Notes under the pieces: model-generated
What the model was told of the DNA's origin: nothing
Seen by the model: the letters and a program-made list of their open reading frames with translations, nothing else
The model's database searches: none
DNA from: Branchiostoma belcheri
Lineage: Eukaryota; Chordata; Leptocardii; Amphioxiformes; Branchiostomatidae
Length of the DNA: 64,000 bases
Direction of reading: 5' to 3'
NCBI RefSeq assembly: GCF_001625305.1
Contig: NW_017802891.1
Coordinates: forward strand, 269,983 to 333,982
Shown here: positions 1 through 10,790 of the stretch, piece after piece
How the letters are laid out: each line of letters starts with the position of its first letter
Position numbering within the stretch: position 1 is the first letter of the stretch
Translations under genes and position numbers: made by a program

Positions 1-3
1 CAG

Positions 4-363
4 TAAGCAGCATCTTTGTAAAACGTAGAACTTTATTACAACACACAGCTTACAGAGAGATCAAATTTTCAGCGACCACTGTCGCCTTCATCAGGATAAT
101 TAATGACCAATCACTATACAACGTGATCTTGCGAGAGTTACGGTTTACAAACACGTGACCTTATTCACACGAGATTTTACTGATACGTGACGTAAACCGT
201 AACTCTCGCGAGATCACGTTATATAGTGATTGGTCATTAATTATCCTGATGAAGGCGACAGTGGTCGTTAAAAATTTGTAAACTATGTGTTGGAATAAGG
301 TTAAACTTTTTACTATGATTACTAACAACACAGATGAACTTTCATGATAAGCAGCATCTTTGT
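4..363. repeat. Foldback element with 16-bp flanking direct repeats
   Basis: Two arms of about 90 bp (about 63-150 and 190-281) are near-perfect reverse complements, so the transcript or single strand would fold into one long hairpin. The element (20-347) is flanked by the identical 16-mer TAAGCAGCATCTTTGT at 4-19 and 348-363, which looks like a target-site duplication. The right arm carries a small inner hairpin, GCGAC-AGTG-GTCGT, preceded by CTGATGAAG (246-268). The same hairpin position recurs in other repeats at 21.2, 39.9, 45.7, 50.7 and 61.6 kb. No coding capacity is seen, so it is non-autonomous. Confidence 0.8.
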
Positions 364-703
364 TTCCCGTCATCCCTGTTGTGTCATGTCTTAGACAACG
401 ACCTTCCGTTCCCGTTTAGTGTGTCTGTAAAATCTCTTTATGAAAGTCCCGCAATTCTTAGGTTGATTTTGTGGCCATTTACATCACATTTGCTAATCAA
501 CGTTCTATAGCATTGTATTCTTTTATTACAGTTTATTCTTTTTAAATTAGTCAATTGTGCAATAACTATATTTTTACCAGAAAATGCATTTCCTTATCAA
601 CGTTCCTAACACGTTCTTTTTATCTACTTGTTTCTCTGTCTATCACCCATTTTCCCAGGGAAATATTAGTATCCAAAATCCAAGATATCTAAGAATAATA
701 CCC

Positions 704-952
704 CTACTGTATTTGGTGGCAGCGAGTTCCACTCTGCGATAGTTCTATGAAAGAATGAGTTTTGAACACCTCAATCCTTGGTTGATAACTCTGGTACTTA
801 AAGGCATGGCTATTTCTTGTTCTCTTCTGGGCTGGTATTAGGTACTTACTAATTGGGACGTCCACCAGTTTATTAGTCATTTTGTACATCATGCATAGTC
901 TGGACATTTTTCTTCTGTCTTCCAGTGACACCCACTGTAGGTTACTTTTCAT
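704..952 (-). mobile_element. Non-LTR retrotransposon fragment, C-terminal end of reverse transcriptase ORF
   Basis: An 82-codon frame on the minus strand reads like the far C-terminus of a CR1/Jockey/RTE-type reverse transcriptase ORF. It has a W-SLEDRRK-RL-MMYK-TN-LVDVP segment, then a T-R-SHAFKYQ segment and a VFKTHSFIE segment. This order is typical of the end of the ORF2 protein. Upstream RT motifs are absent, so it is a 5'-truncated dead copy. It lies in what is probably an intron of the fibrinogen-domain gene, antisense to it. The clade assignment is inference. Confidence 0.7.
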
Positions 953-957
953 TTAAG

Positions 958-1095
958 TGCTGACGTCACACGTGGAAAAATCACATGTCTACAGCACTCG
1001 GGTCAGAAAGCTAATGAAGATCGAGTGATTTGGCTTCAAAATTCCGGTAAGCCAAATTGTTCTTACGTAGAGAACAGTTTAATTTTCACTGTGAG
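958..1095 (+). repeat. Copy of the GACGTCACACGTGG foldback repeat
   Basis: The segment GCTGACGTCACACGTGG...GGGTCAGAAAGCTAATGAAG...ATTCCGGTAAG matches the repeats at 21180-21320 and 61530-61660 almost base for base. It lies directly upstream of the splice acceptor of the fibrinogen exon (1122-1123), so the repeat forms the 3' end of that intron. This copy has a degenerate inner hairpin. Confidence 0.7.
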
Positions 1096-1123
1096 AATGT
1101 CAGCTTTTTATGTGTTACTGCAG

Positions 1124-2071
1124 GTTGAAGCTGGGAGAGTACACTGGTACTGCGGGGGACGCCCTGTACGTCCATAGGGACCAGCCCTTCAGTACCAAGG
1201 ACCGGGAACACGACACTCTGCCCACCGGTAACTGTGCCAGCGCCTACCGCGGAGGCTGGTGGTACGCCAAGTGCTTTGACGCTAACCTAAACGGAGACTA
1301 CTCTGACGGTAAGCTGTGGTAAAAATGCTTTTTTTTTTCAGTGTTTTGCAATATTGCAGGATGTCAACATTTTGTTCTGTAATTCGGAAATACTTTCTGC
1401 AAATACACACTTGAAAATCCGGATCTAAACCCATGGCATATACATATATCATGTTCTTTCGAATTCCATACTTTTTTTTCTATCATGTGCCAATGTAAAC
1501 AATAGCCTGGATTGTAACACTCCTGGCTAATCATTGGTTTATACAGCAAGGTTGCAAAGTTCTAGCTACATGCAGAACTCCATGAATAGGTAATATACTT
1601 CCATAAATAGTTTCATCAGGTTGGTAAGTCACTGTCTGTCACTTTCCCCAGAACAATTCTGACTGCTAGTTCAAATTGCACAGCACATGTATCTATGCCT
1701 TATAGATGCGTTTTCAAACACAAAATAATTAAAGTACATATATACACGGTTACGGGGAACAGTATCTACAATGCGGTTCCAAACGTACGTGAATGTGCAA
1801 TGTGAACCAGTCAGAATTGCCCTGAGGAAGGTGACATTGGAAACGTCGGCTGAATAAAACACCTGGTCGTGCAGAAAGAAAAGTATTTTTGTTCACTGAA
1901 ATTCGAATACCCGTTCTATCCTTTCATTGTTTCTCTGTTTTGTCTTCCCTAGATTCTGAAGCTACCTTGTCGTCAGTGAGCTGGGTACCGTGGCAGGGCT
2001 ACAGAGCCATCCCGTATGTGGAGATGAAGATCCGCCACAAGCCGGCCGAGCCTGCCGCCAGCGTACCTTAA
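1124..2071 (+). CDS. Fibrinogen C-terminal (FReD) domain protein, last two exons
   Basis: Two exons, 1124-1308 and 1953-2071, encode the C-terminal part of a fibrinogen-related domain of the ficolin/tenascin/angiopoietin type. These are usually secreted or pericellular carbohydrate- or ligand-binding proteins. The first exon carries GEYTGTAGDAL, a D-REHD segment, then GNCASAYRGGWWY and a second cysteine before NLNGDYSD, the family's conserved disulfide and NLNG region. The second exon carries WVPWQGYR and the terminal EMKIR, then a TAA stop. Splice sites are CAG/G at 1121-1123, GGTAAG at 1308-1313 and CCTAG at 1948-1952. The split GAT codon joins in phase 1. The N-terminal part of the domain and any signal peptide are not seen and probably lie left of the window. 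Which FReD subfamily it belongs to cannot be told. Confidence 0.88.
1600..1865. repeat. Foldback repeat in the last intron of the fibrinogen gene
   Basis: Left arm about 1610-1690 and right arm about 1760-1850 are imperfect reverse complements (for example TTCAAATTGCACA against TGTGCAATGTGAA). The right arm holds CCTGAGGAAGGTGAC and ends near CGGCTGAATAAAACAC. A related repeat lies at 50600-50830. Confidence 0.6.
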
Positions 2072-2269
2072 ACTGGTTCAAGAGATGCATGGCTTTTCTT
2101 TCTATCATTTCCGCATATTTTCTGTTCAAATACACAAGTAGCTTTTTTTAACAATGGGTATGCAGCTGGGTATTTCTTTCAATAGGTAGACTGCGGGATT
2201 TATATTGACATTATCCACTGCCTTCAAAGAAGAAGAAGTCGAACCCTATAATAGCTAGTGTAGTAGTAG

Positions 2270-2400
2270 AAGTAGAAGTTTTTCCAGACAGTTGTTGCCT
2301 GTCTTCTATTACTGTATTGCAATGAGTAGTATACTTGATTGTAAAAGCAATTAGCCTTCGGGCATGATTTTGCAAATAAAGTTTCAATTATATTATGATG
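2270..2400 (+). mobile_element. LINE 3' tail containing the candidate poly(A) signal of the fibrinogen gene
   Basis: GCAATTAGCCTTCGGGCATGATTTTGC matches the 3' tails of the LINE copies ending near 18780 and 26996 (quoted in full only by position: 2349-2375). AATAAA occurs at 2375-2380, about 300 bp after the fibrinogen stop, and is the nearest downstream poly(A) signal I see. The transcript may therefore use a LINE-derived signal. Confidence 0.5.
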
Positions 2401-3330
2401 ACGTCTTGTTTAAAACATGAGGTAGTCACAAAAAGTTGATTCATCACCTTTAGTATAAAAATGTTGTAAACACATTACGTATAGTTCGAAGGCAATTATT
2501 CAAATAGACATTGATTGGTAAAATTAAAAGAAAGAATGAACTACCTTTATTTCAAGATATGAAACATAAGGCACGTTTTTGTGTATTGTTTTAAGGTTGG
2601 GGTATTTTGAAGGAAATGAGCAGTACCCCCCCCCCCTTCTGAGGTGGGATGACATAATGTTTTCTTGAAAACAAAGTTACTTTTTTCCTTGTACAGAAAT
2701 CTCTAGAACTTTTTTGACAAATAAAAGATTCAGCATTTCTTTGCCAATGTTGTAGGTTTGTTTGTTTGTTTGTTGTATTCTGCTTCAGAAAATTTTCTAC
2801 AGGTTTAAACAACAGTATTTCTGTATATTATTTTACTTCATTCGGTCCTGAAGTATTATTACGTTTACGTAGCTATAGAGGATATTTTATAGAGATTCTT
2901 TATTGACACATCAAAAGAAATATATGCATATAGAAACAGGATTGTTAAACAACACAGTAGATTGTGCTTTTCAATGTATCAAGTAAGTATAAGTATTCAA
3001 ATATACGGCAATCCTAGGTCTTACAGTACTTGAAATAAAGGAAAAAAGTGACGGCAAAGTTATACCAAACAACACACCGTTTGTTTTAGTTTTAAAAAAA
3101 CAATATCTTCATCTCCATTTTTTAAAATAAAAGGACACATGAAGTTATTCAGGGATGATCAATGTCAGGATACTAGTATATAACGTTAAGTCTCTTTGAT
3201 CATCTGCTTCATCTGCGCCGCATGACCAGAGTAGGAGCTCGAGGCGGCTTTTCTGTAATCACCAACTTGTAGCACTCACCCTCCAAATATTAAGACAATC
3301 CACCAAAGCCTTCTTGAGTTATCTTTTTTG

Positions 3331-3364
<34 letters not shown>

Positions 3365-3473
3365 CACACACATACACACACACAGACAAACACCCATAAA
3401 AACATAACCTTCTAGGCGAAGGTAATAAAGGCTTGTATATAATCTAATGATAAGTTGAAAAGTATCAAACGGT
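2401..3473. other. Tail-to-tail intergenic region with a C8 tract and a microsatellite-bearing repeat
   Basis: No gene is seen. There is a C tract at about 2627-2637. A repeat copy at about 3285-3425 carries an AGAC/ACAC microsatellite, then ACCTTCTAGGCGAAGGTAA. Comparable repeats with a GACAGACAGAC run occur at 27730-27810. On the minus strand AATAAA at 2904-2899 could serve the P450 gene, giving a 3' UTR of about 570 bases; this is a guess. Confidence 0.4.
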
Positions 3474-6400
3474 CTAGCTATCTCTTGGAATGGCGCAAAT
3501 CTGGTATGCTTTGGGTGCGAGAACAAGACCCAAGGTGCCTTCCATTGACGGAGCAGGGGCGCCGTCTGGCAGCTTGAATGTGAAGTGCTGCAGCAAGGTT
3601 GTCAGGAAGATGAACAGTTCCATCTTGGCCAGTTGTTCACCAAGGCACTGACGCCGTCCTAGGCAAGGGATAAGAGGGACAAAAAATTGAAGTGATACAT
3701 GTTGTTAGTGCCGGTAGTGACATATGTTCAAACGCTTTTTACATGTTTTTGTCTTCATGATCATAACCAGATTCTATGATTAGATCTAAATAGCCAGGTT
3801 CCAAGGAAATGATTAAAACTAGAAAGGTAACATTTGCAAAACAAATGCAAATGTTTACCTTCGCATATGGTCCCTCCTGCTATAAAATTGCAACATGATG
3901 TAATCCAACAGTAGTTACCATGGTAACAGACGTCTGGTTCAGGTCATTGACCTTATTTATTTGTTTGGAGAAGAAGAAACAGAGCAAAAACAATATCTTT
4001 TCCTTCGGTAAACTTAAATGTAAACAACCTAAACTCACCCAGTGAGAAAGGAATGAACCACTCGGGACGGACGAGAGATCCTTCTTCGTCCAGAAACCTG
4101 TCCGGGTTGAAGGTTTCGGGGTCCGGCGCCAGTGCCGGATCCATCATGGCGGACCACAGGTTGGGGATGACGAGAGTGTTCGCCGGGATGTCAAAGCCGT
4201 GCAGAACGGTCGCGGCGGAGGTGCTGTGAGCAACGCTGAGCGGTACTGCGGGTCGGATCCGCTGGATTTCCAGGATCGTGGTCTCGGTGTAGGGCAGCTT
4301 TCGTCGCTGGAACAGGCTTGGAGGACTGGCGCCAAACTCTTTGTCGATCTCGTCCTGCACTTTTCGTTGCACTTCACGGTGGCGCGCCAGGTACAGCAGC
4401 CCCCACTTTAGGGTCGTAGCTGTTGTTTCTGCTCCTGCGATGAACAGGCTTCTCACCGTGCCGATCATCCCTTGTTCTGTAATGGTACCGTCCTCTCCAT
4501 CCGGGGCCTGCTGCTGGGTCTCCATCAAGTACACGTCAATAATGTCCCGGATGTCGGAGGGGTCGAAAGTCTCTTGGTGTTCTTTGATCTTGGCTTTGAT
4601 AAAATCGTCGACCTCGTTGAGCATTTTCATTCGCCTTTCATGCTCCTTTTTGAAGAAGGGCAATTTGCCTACCAAGGGGATAAACCGAGGGATAGGAGAT
4701 CCGGAGGTCCCAGACCCACCTAAAATCCCCGAACTCAATCGCATGAGCCTCTGAAACTCCGTGTCGTTGCACTCGAATCTCTGACCGAACGCCATGAAAC
4801 AGATGATGTTAGAAACGGCATTTGACAGAAGAAGTGACATGTCCGTTGCAGTGCCGCCCTTTTCCGCAAGGATGTCAGACAAGGTGCAAGCCTCCTCCAT
4901 GATTCTGCCCTCCAGACTACGTTTGCCCATGCCCAACTGACGGAGAGCGGTCAGGCCGACTTTACGTTTCACCTTCCAATCTTCCCCGTACCGGGACATG
5001 CCAATACCTGCAGAATGAAGAAAATATCCTCAAATATCTGTAATCTTTTGCGTATCTATTCTTGATTGAGTAATTTCGTTAATTGTATTCATTTTTTTTG
5101 GCCAAATGACATGAAATTTGGCATGAAAGTAGAGTAACAAAATATCCCCCAGACATTTTTTTTTCATTTTATGGATACAGGCTTTAGAATTGTTTTATTT
5201 GAGTTTTTTGGCCATTTTCATGCAAAAAAATGTACATTTTGGGATCTGTAGCCCTGATCTTAAATCCGAATGACTTGTATTCGGTATGGGGATACCTTGG
5301 GCACAGGAACAAAGAATGTCTTTCACGCTTTTGACATACGCCACTTCGAAATTGTGTAAAATAGGGCTTTTTGGCTATTTCTTTTTGGCCCCGGTGCCCT
5401 AATATCGAAACCAAATGACCTGAAATTTGGTATTTACGTTTTTGGCGTGTGCTACTTTAAAGTTATGTGAAAATGGGGCTTTTTTGCTATTTTTGACATT
5501 TTTGGCTCCTGTGCGCTAATACGAAAACCCATTGACCCAAATCGCCAACTGACAGTTCTAAATAGAACACAGGTTCTACATGGTCCAACACAGAAGGCGT
5601 TGGAAGATTCCATTGATGCGTGTGGGTATAGACTATTGGAACACTTTACATTTTGGACAGAGGAATAATCCATTTCGGGAGGGGATAGGTCCATTTTGGT
5701 ACGGGGAATGTGGTGAAATATTTTGCTGCAATTGCTCCCTAGCAAATGTTAACCTTCCTAGTTAAGATATCTGTTTCCTTTTCTTGCCTTCTCATTCCCT
5801 ACATATACCTTGGTCCTTGTCCGAGCCCATGGTTCCGGGAGGGCGGTCAGAAAATACTTCAGGCTGCTTGACGAGCGCGTCCTGGACAGCCTTGTGTCTG
5901 TAGATATAAAGGTAGATACAGTAGTACGTCATGACTGTTCTGATACATTGACAGTAAGAGTTACTTACAAACCTTGCTCATCTCACAGCTCCAAAGTGAT
6001 TTCAAATAACCGTCGTGTATTATTGTTAATGTCAATTCCGTTTTGACATTAACAATAATACATGACGGTTGAAAGGGCATGCAACAGTGTAGCCGTATTT
6101 CTAACTTTAAAACTTTTGTTCAGAGAAAACCTACAGCTTTTTTATTACCAAGTTTTACCTTTAAACATGTAACTACCAAGTTGAACACAGATGAACTTCC
6201 ATGATAGTATAGCCACATTATTCAAATCTTCAACCTGTTCTGGGGGTTGGAAGAATGAATGCACGATGTACAATTATACAAAGAGCTTTGCGATTCTTCT
6301 TCTTTTGTACTGCTGAGACCAATAATGATCGAGTTATTAGCAGAAGCACATTCATGTGTTAGTTACAAAACAAGTGACCAGTACAAATATACAAGGGGAA

Positions 6401-6895
6401 ATAAAAGTAAAGGCACTTAGGAACATCTTTCTAAGGTAACCGATTCTGTGTGCGCAAAAGACAAGTGAATTTAGTGTGTTAGTGATGTCTACATATATAC
6501 ACAAATGTTTTAGTATTGCGTGCCATTGTGTAATGAATGGGTCTAGTCTTGCCGTTGCCAGCCCGCGGCTCCCATTCAACATTATTATTTACAGTTGTAT
6601 ACACAAGTAAAACCTACCCATTGAGCACGACAGCCAGTTTGGTGGCGATCCTCACACAGAAAACGTCCCCGTACTGCTGCCTCCATGCCGCCAGGTTGGA
6701 TAACAAGTGGCTCGGGCGAACGCTGAGCAGGTTACCGAGCAGGGGCAGTCCTCTCGGCCCTGGCGGGAGGTTCTTCTGCCGACTACCGGCGCCCAGGACC
6801 CAGGAGGCCGTCAGGAAGACCAGGACCAGTACCAGGGCGGACTGGAGGGTCAGGTTAGCCGGGAAACCGCTAACAAAAGCCACAACCGACTCCAT
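3474..6895 (-). CDS. Cytochrome P450, clan 2 (CYP2-like), complete, 4 exons
   Basis: A microsomal haem monooxygenase that would use NADPH-P450 reductase in the ER; the substrate cannot be predicted. Exons in transcript order are 6895-6618, 5897-5809, 5007-4039 and 3658-3474. They total 1521 nt and give 506 aa, normal for CYP2. Phases 2, 1 and 1 carry through all GT-AG junctions. Visible features: an N-terminal membrane anchor (about residues 15-36), PPGP hinge (44-47), the clan 2 YGEDWK helix-C segment, the I-helix oxygen-activation motif AGAETT (313-318), the EIQR ExxR (369-372), FNPDRF (422-427) and the haem-binding motif FSLGRRQCLG with ligand Cys450. The last motif is split by the final intron after FSL-G. 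No key residue is missing. The start is the first in-frame ATG before the anchor. CYP2 membership rests on motifs only. Confidence 0.95.
3823..4022. repeat. Short inverted-terminal repeat element in P450 intron 3
   Basis: Ends are GTTTACCTTCG near 3852 and TTCCTTCGGTAAAC near 4000-4016. The core TTACCATGGTAACAGACGTCTGG matches copies at 22130-22415, 52165-52330, 53985-54260 and 54625-54680 (core at 3915-3937). It ends only about 15 bp from the donor of P450 exon 3, so it lies just inside the intron. Confidence 0.65.
5930..6205. repeat. Palindromic repeat in P450 intron 1
   Basis: A near-perfect palindrome spans about 6007-6071 (AACCGTCGTGTATTATTGTT pairs with its reverse complement). The right end, CACAGATGAACTTCCATGA at 6187-6205, matches the 3' ends of the foldback elements at 1-363 and 61279-61718, so this is probably a truncated member of that family. 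Confidence 0.55.
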
Positions 6896-7099
6896 TTCTT
6901 ACAGCGTATCGCTAGCAAGTGCGCTGGACTTTGGACTGCACCACGGTCATGGGACATGCACACTGTTGAACTTCAGATTGTACTACTTTATGGAGAGGGG
7001 GTGCAGGGGCCTACATTTAAAGAGTAGCGTGCTAAAAAAGCTTAGGCGGACATTATGTAACCGTGAATATGCCAGCTGTTAAATTTTAAAATGATTTTA

Positions 7100-8930
7100 A
7101 ATGATTTTAAAACTAGAGTTCGGCTATCTCATACATTGTACCTCCATGACATATTTAGTGCTTTATAAATCTTATGCATGGTGATGACCACCTGTAACTG
7201 GCCTACATTTACATCCTGCTCATTAGCAAAATGTTCATGCAAATTATTCACATAGCCCCTACCTAGTAACATGTAATACATTTTTGAAATCCTTATCGTT
7301 TGGCATGGACGAGGTACGATATTGTTGGATAATATGCAAGCAAGACCTCTGACGTACCTTTGCCAAATTATGCCCTAGACTTCCCATCGGTCTGCTGGGC
7401 CCAGCAGACCGATGCAAGTCTCGGACCTAGTCTCGCGCTCTCGCGAGACTGATACTAGTAGTCATCAAAAATTTGGAGGTCACTATCTTTACCCTTCAAA
7501 CTTGTCACTGTTGAAAGAATCCTCTAATAAAGTTGGATTTCTTTACCCTTTTTTTTCTCTTCCCCTGGCACGTTCATATGGCCTCATATGTTTAAAGTTG
7601 ACTTTATGTACTTCTGAGTTGACTTTATGTCCTTTTGGGTTGACTTTATGTACCAAAATGATGTTATGTACAACTTTAACGTTGAATTAAGTTCTTTGTT
7701 TGATGTCTCCAGTATGACCTTTGATTTCACTTGGATTTGTTTGTTTGCTTTGTTTGAGCCTTTATTTCAACTCGATCTGTTACATGCTCTAATCGGCCGC
7801 TATTTCGGCCGCTTTTCATGTATTTGTTGTGTTTATGTGACTTCTGTACTGGCTGGGTGACAATGTCACAAAACACAATAATGAAATACATTCATTCATT
7901 TATAAATACTCCGCCGAAGTGCTTAAACCTATGCACAATACATTACGGGTTTCGCGCAGGCGCAACACGTTCTGCCACCGTCACGTTGTTCACGTGAATG
8001 TCCACGTGAAAGACGACCCCTGATTGGCCACAGCATATGGTAATTAGACCCTCCCTGACAGACGACACAATACAGTATGCCATTTGTCAGACAAGCTGAA
8101 GCTGTGAAAGGACGTGTCTACAGACTTTCCTGCCTTACAGCAAGGACACCCTTCATTCATCAAACTGTTTTTGCTGATACTCGCAAGGTAATGTCTTGTT
8201 TTTCTATTTAATTCATACCACATCCTCAAGTTAAACCCTTAACCTCCTTGGTTTAAGCAATCGAGATTATTTTCATCGTTGGATGATGCAGTTTTCTTTA
8301 CAACGAGAGAAAAAGTAGCTAACAACAGAATTATGTAGCCTACCACATGTGTTCCTCCAAGAAAGTCCAATAAGTTTTTGTAGCCTCCACTAGGCCTTCC
8401 TACGGTGGTACGGATCTTAGAATGTGCCAAAAAGGGAACTAATTAAATTAGCGAAGAAAGTCAGTCCGTGGGAGGGTTAAATTTACCCCTCCGAACCCCG
8501 CGAGCAAATGAACTTATCGTTGCTAAACTCCCCTGGCGGTTATTCTCACTATTGGCTACATTTTCCTGTTTCTGAACCCACGTCGTTAGTCTGGAAGAGA
8601 CTGGTGATTTTAAGTGCTTTGTTGAGCCTGCTTTTTGGGAGTGGAAGGAACCTAACATATGTCATTATCATGTAAATAGCACTGTTACCAAACCAATACT
8701 ACAGGCATATACATCTCAGAGGCAGACGCTTTGTTTGAAGAGCTAGAATTATGAAAGGCCACTTTTAGCATATGGATGTTTCTGACATTGTTGTTCCTTC
8801 AGACTAAATATGGATGAAGGAATGCATGGAATGCCTCCTGTCTTCAACAGATAACACTCCGTGTTACTATAATGAGAACAACTTACTCTCCAAGCAGCTG
8901 TTTGGGCTATGCCTTGTTTTGGCTTGTTTT
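7100..8930. other. Intergenic region, no gene seen; LINE-like tail and short repeats
   Basis: I find no exon with recognisable homology. A direct repeat of GTTGACTTTATGT lies at about 7600-7660. The segment ending AATGAAATACATTCATTCATT near 7879-7900 resembles a LINE 3' tail. The divergent promoters of the P450 gene (-) and the zinc-finger gene (+) must lie between 6896 and about 10770, but I could not place a start site. Confidence 0.4.
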
Positions 8931-8934
8931 AGGT

Positions 8935-9575
8935 TTATAATAACGCTAGCCTCATTCGCAGGCTTGTTGGGTGGCGGCATTATTTTTTTGGTGAGTGTTA
9001 TGTCCTTTGTCCGTTAGAGGTTGCTATTTGAAGGAGAGACACAGCCAGGAGTCCACACTCGGTGATAGTGTAACGTGGACTGGTTTAATCTCAATAGGGT
9101 TAGTGTGGGTTCGGGTAGTCTGGGTCATGAGGTTAAAGTTAGGGGTCGATCATTAAGTTCGGGGTCGATCATTAGATATAACAGTGAGCGACGCGAGTTA
9201 TGCCGCGGAGATCTACCTTCTTTCCACGGCAAAAACTCCCTCGGCGGCAAAACCTAGCCTCTACCAGGCTTGGGGAGGCGGCTGGAGAGAGTAGAAATCG
9301 GCCAAATAGAGAGATAAGCATGCCAAGGGAGTTTGTCCGTTGAGAGAACAGTTCGCCGCACCTGCGGCATAACTCGCGTCGCTCACCGAAAAAATAATGC
9401 CGCCACCCAACAAGTCTGCGAAGGAGGCTATGTTAACGGAGGGCTGACACAAAAAAGGTACAGTACACAAATAAGAAATTCCGATGAAATCCTAGCCTGT
9501 ACGAGGCTATATAGAAGACGGCCGAAAAGAGTGGAAATTAGCCAAATAGAGAGATAACATGCCAGGAGAGTTGTC
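8935..9575. repeat. Compound inverted and direct repeat block
   Basis: GTGAGCGACGCGAGTTATGC at about 9184 returns as its reverse complement at 9366-9388. The segment CGCAGGCTTGTTGGGTGGCGG at 8958-8978 returns inverted at about 9398-9424. Two direct copies of a segment containing GCCAAATAGAGAGATAA lie at about 9254-9340 and 9488-9570. The block looks like two diverged copies of one transposon in opposite orientation. Confidence 0.65.
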
Positions 9576-9675
9576 TTCTTCATTTATGTAACATCATCTC
9601 AATCTTTCACCCAAGCCTGAAATATTTTGATTAAAAAATCTACATGTATTCTAAGAATGACCATTGGTTAGTTCA

Positions 9676-9905
9676 AAATAGGTTCTCATCTATTTTTTTT
9701 ATTATTCCAGCTGATTTATTCATATCAACGGTAACTAATGGTTGATATTTCAGCTGTTATATTCATATCAACCATAGCTAATGATTGATATTTCAGCTGT
9801 TTTATTCATATCAACCATTAGTTATGGTTGATATGAATCGAATTGATATGAATAAAACAGCTGAAATAATAAAAAAAAAATAGATGACAACCTATTTTGG
9901 GATAT
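9676..9905. repeat. MITE-like foldback, about 230 bp
   Basis: The ends CAAAATAGGTTCTCATCTA (about 9676) and TAGATGACAACCTATTTTG (about 9881-9899) are inverted repeats. The arms continue through TTTATTCATATCAAC units to a centre near 9820. The left arm has an internal triplication of the TCATATCAACCAT...CAGCTG unit. Confidence 0.75.
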
Positions 9906-10129
9906 TTCGACACCCCCGTGCTGTATGTAATGTGGTACAGTCCATCATCAACAGCTGTTGTGCCTTGTAAGAGTTAAACAGCCGTTTGATACTATTATGG
10001 CCTATACCACACTACTCTCAGGAGGGGGTAGTCTGTATTGTGATATCAGCTGTCTTGAAAGCCATGTAGCATTACTGGTATGGTCGATTTAATGAGAGGT
10101 CCGAAAATGTTTAGCAGTTGTTACCTACC

Positions 10130-10590
10130 ATTTCCCATTCCCAGGAAACATTTCACCTAGGGGCAAAAATTCCCAGGTTGCATAGCGCCTTGTGATCTGA
10201 GTTGTGTTCCTCTGGGTTTTTTTTTTACATTGAGTTTCGTTAATGAAACCAACTGAAACAATGAGGGTTGCTTCATTAATATTAATAGACTATAATCTTT
10301 TGAATTATTTCGATCAATATATTAGTTGTATGTCCTTTTCTAATGACGAACGGTTTTCTTAATAACGTTACTACAGTACTGCATCTTTACAAACCACATG
10401 TTCCGTGTTGACGGAACAAAAACATTTGTTATTTGTTTCAAAAAGGTTCGATTCATAGTAAGTCAATTGACGTTGTAAAACATCCCAACACATCAACACA
10501 CAAAATACATTTACCTTCCTGCGCTATGCAACCTGGGAGATTTTACCCCCAGTCGCACTGCATCCTGGGAATTGTAAAACATTGTGAATG
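10130..10590. repeat. Long-armed foldback element, family A, divergent copy
   Basis: Outer arms TTCCCATTCCCAGGA and TGCATCCTGGGAATTG pair. The inner arms GGTTGCATAGCGC and GCGCTATGCAACC are exact reverse complements. The centre shares ACAAACCACATGTTCC with the copies at 30490-30945 and 40447-40945. It ends about 180 bp before the acceptor of the zinc-finger coding exon. Confidence 0.65.
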
Positions 10591-10790
10591 CATTTTATAC
10601 TTCCCGGAGGTGTAGAATATCAGGTTTCTCGTTTTGATTCTTCCATAAAAATTGGCTACGTGCATTGATGATTGGTTATTTTGGCTCGCAAAAGTTATCA
10701 TCAATAACATCGTTAAAAACTTGTCGTTAAAAACGTTTCGCTAAGCTAGGAATATTCTCTCTATTTCTACAGGACAAACACTCCATCACC

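Noticed and set aside
246..268. Hammerhead ribozyme in the foldback family
   Set aside because: CTGATGA and a later GAAA-like run are present, but the stem is offset by an extra base and I could not find matching stems I and III with a UH cleavage site. Kept only as a possible relative in the findings.
4199..4754. Plus-strand frames of 70-137 codons over P450 exon 3
   Set aside because: Antisense shadows of a well-supported P450 exon with its full motif set.
6537..7082. A 181-codon plus-strand frame over the P450 first exon and upstream region
   Set aside because: Antisense to the P450 exon for most of its length; no domain.
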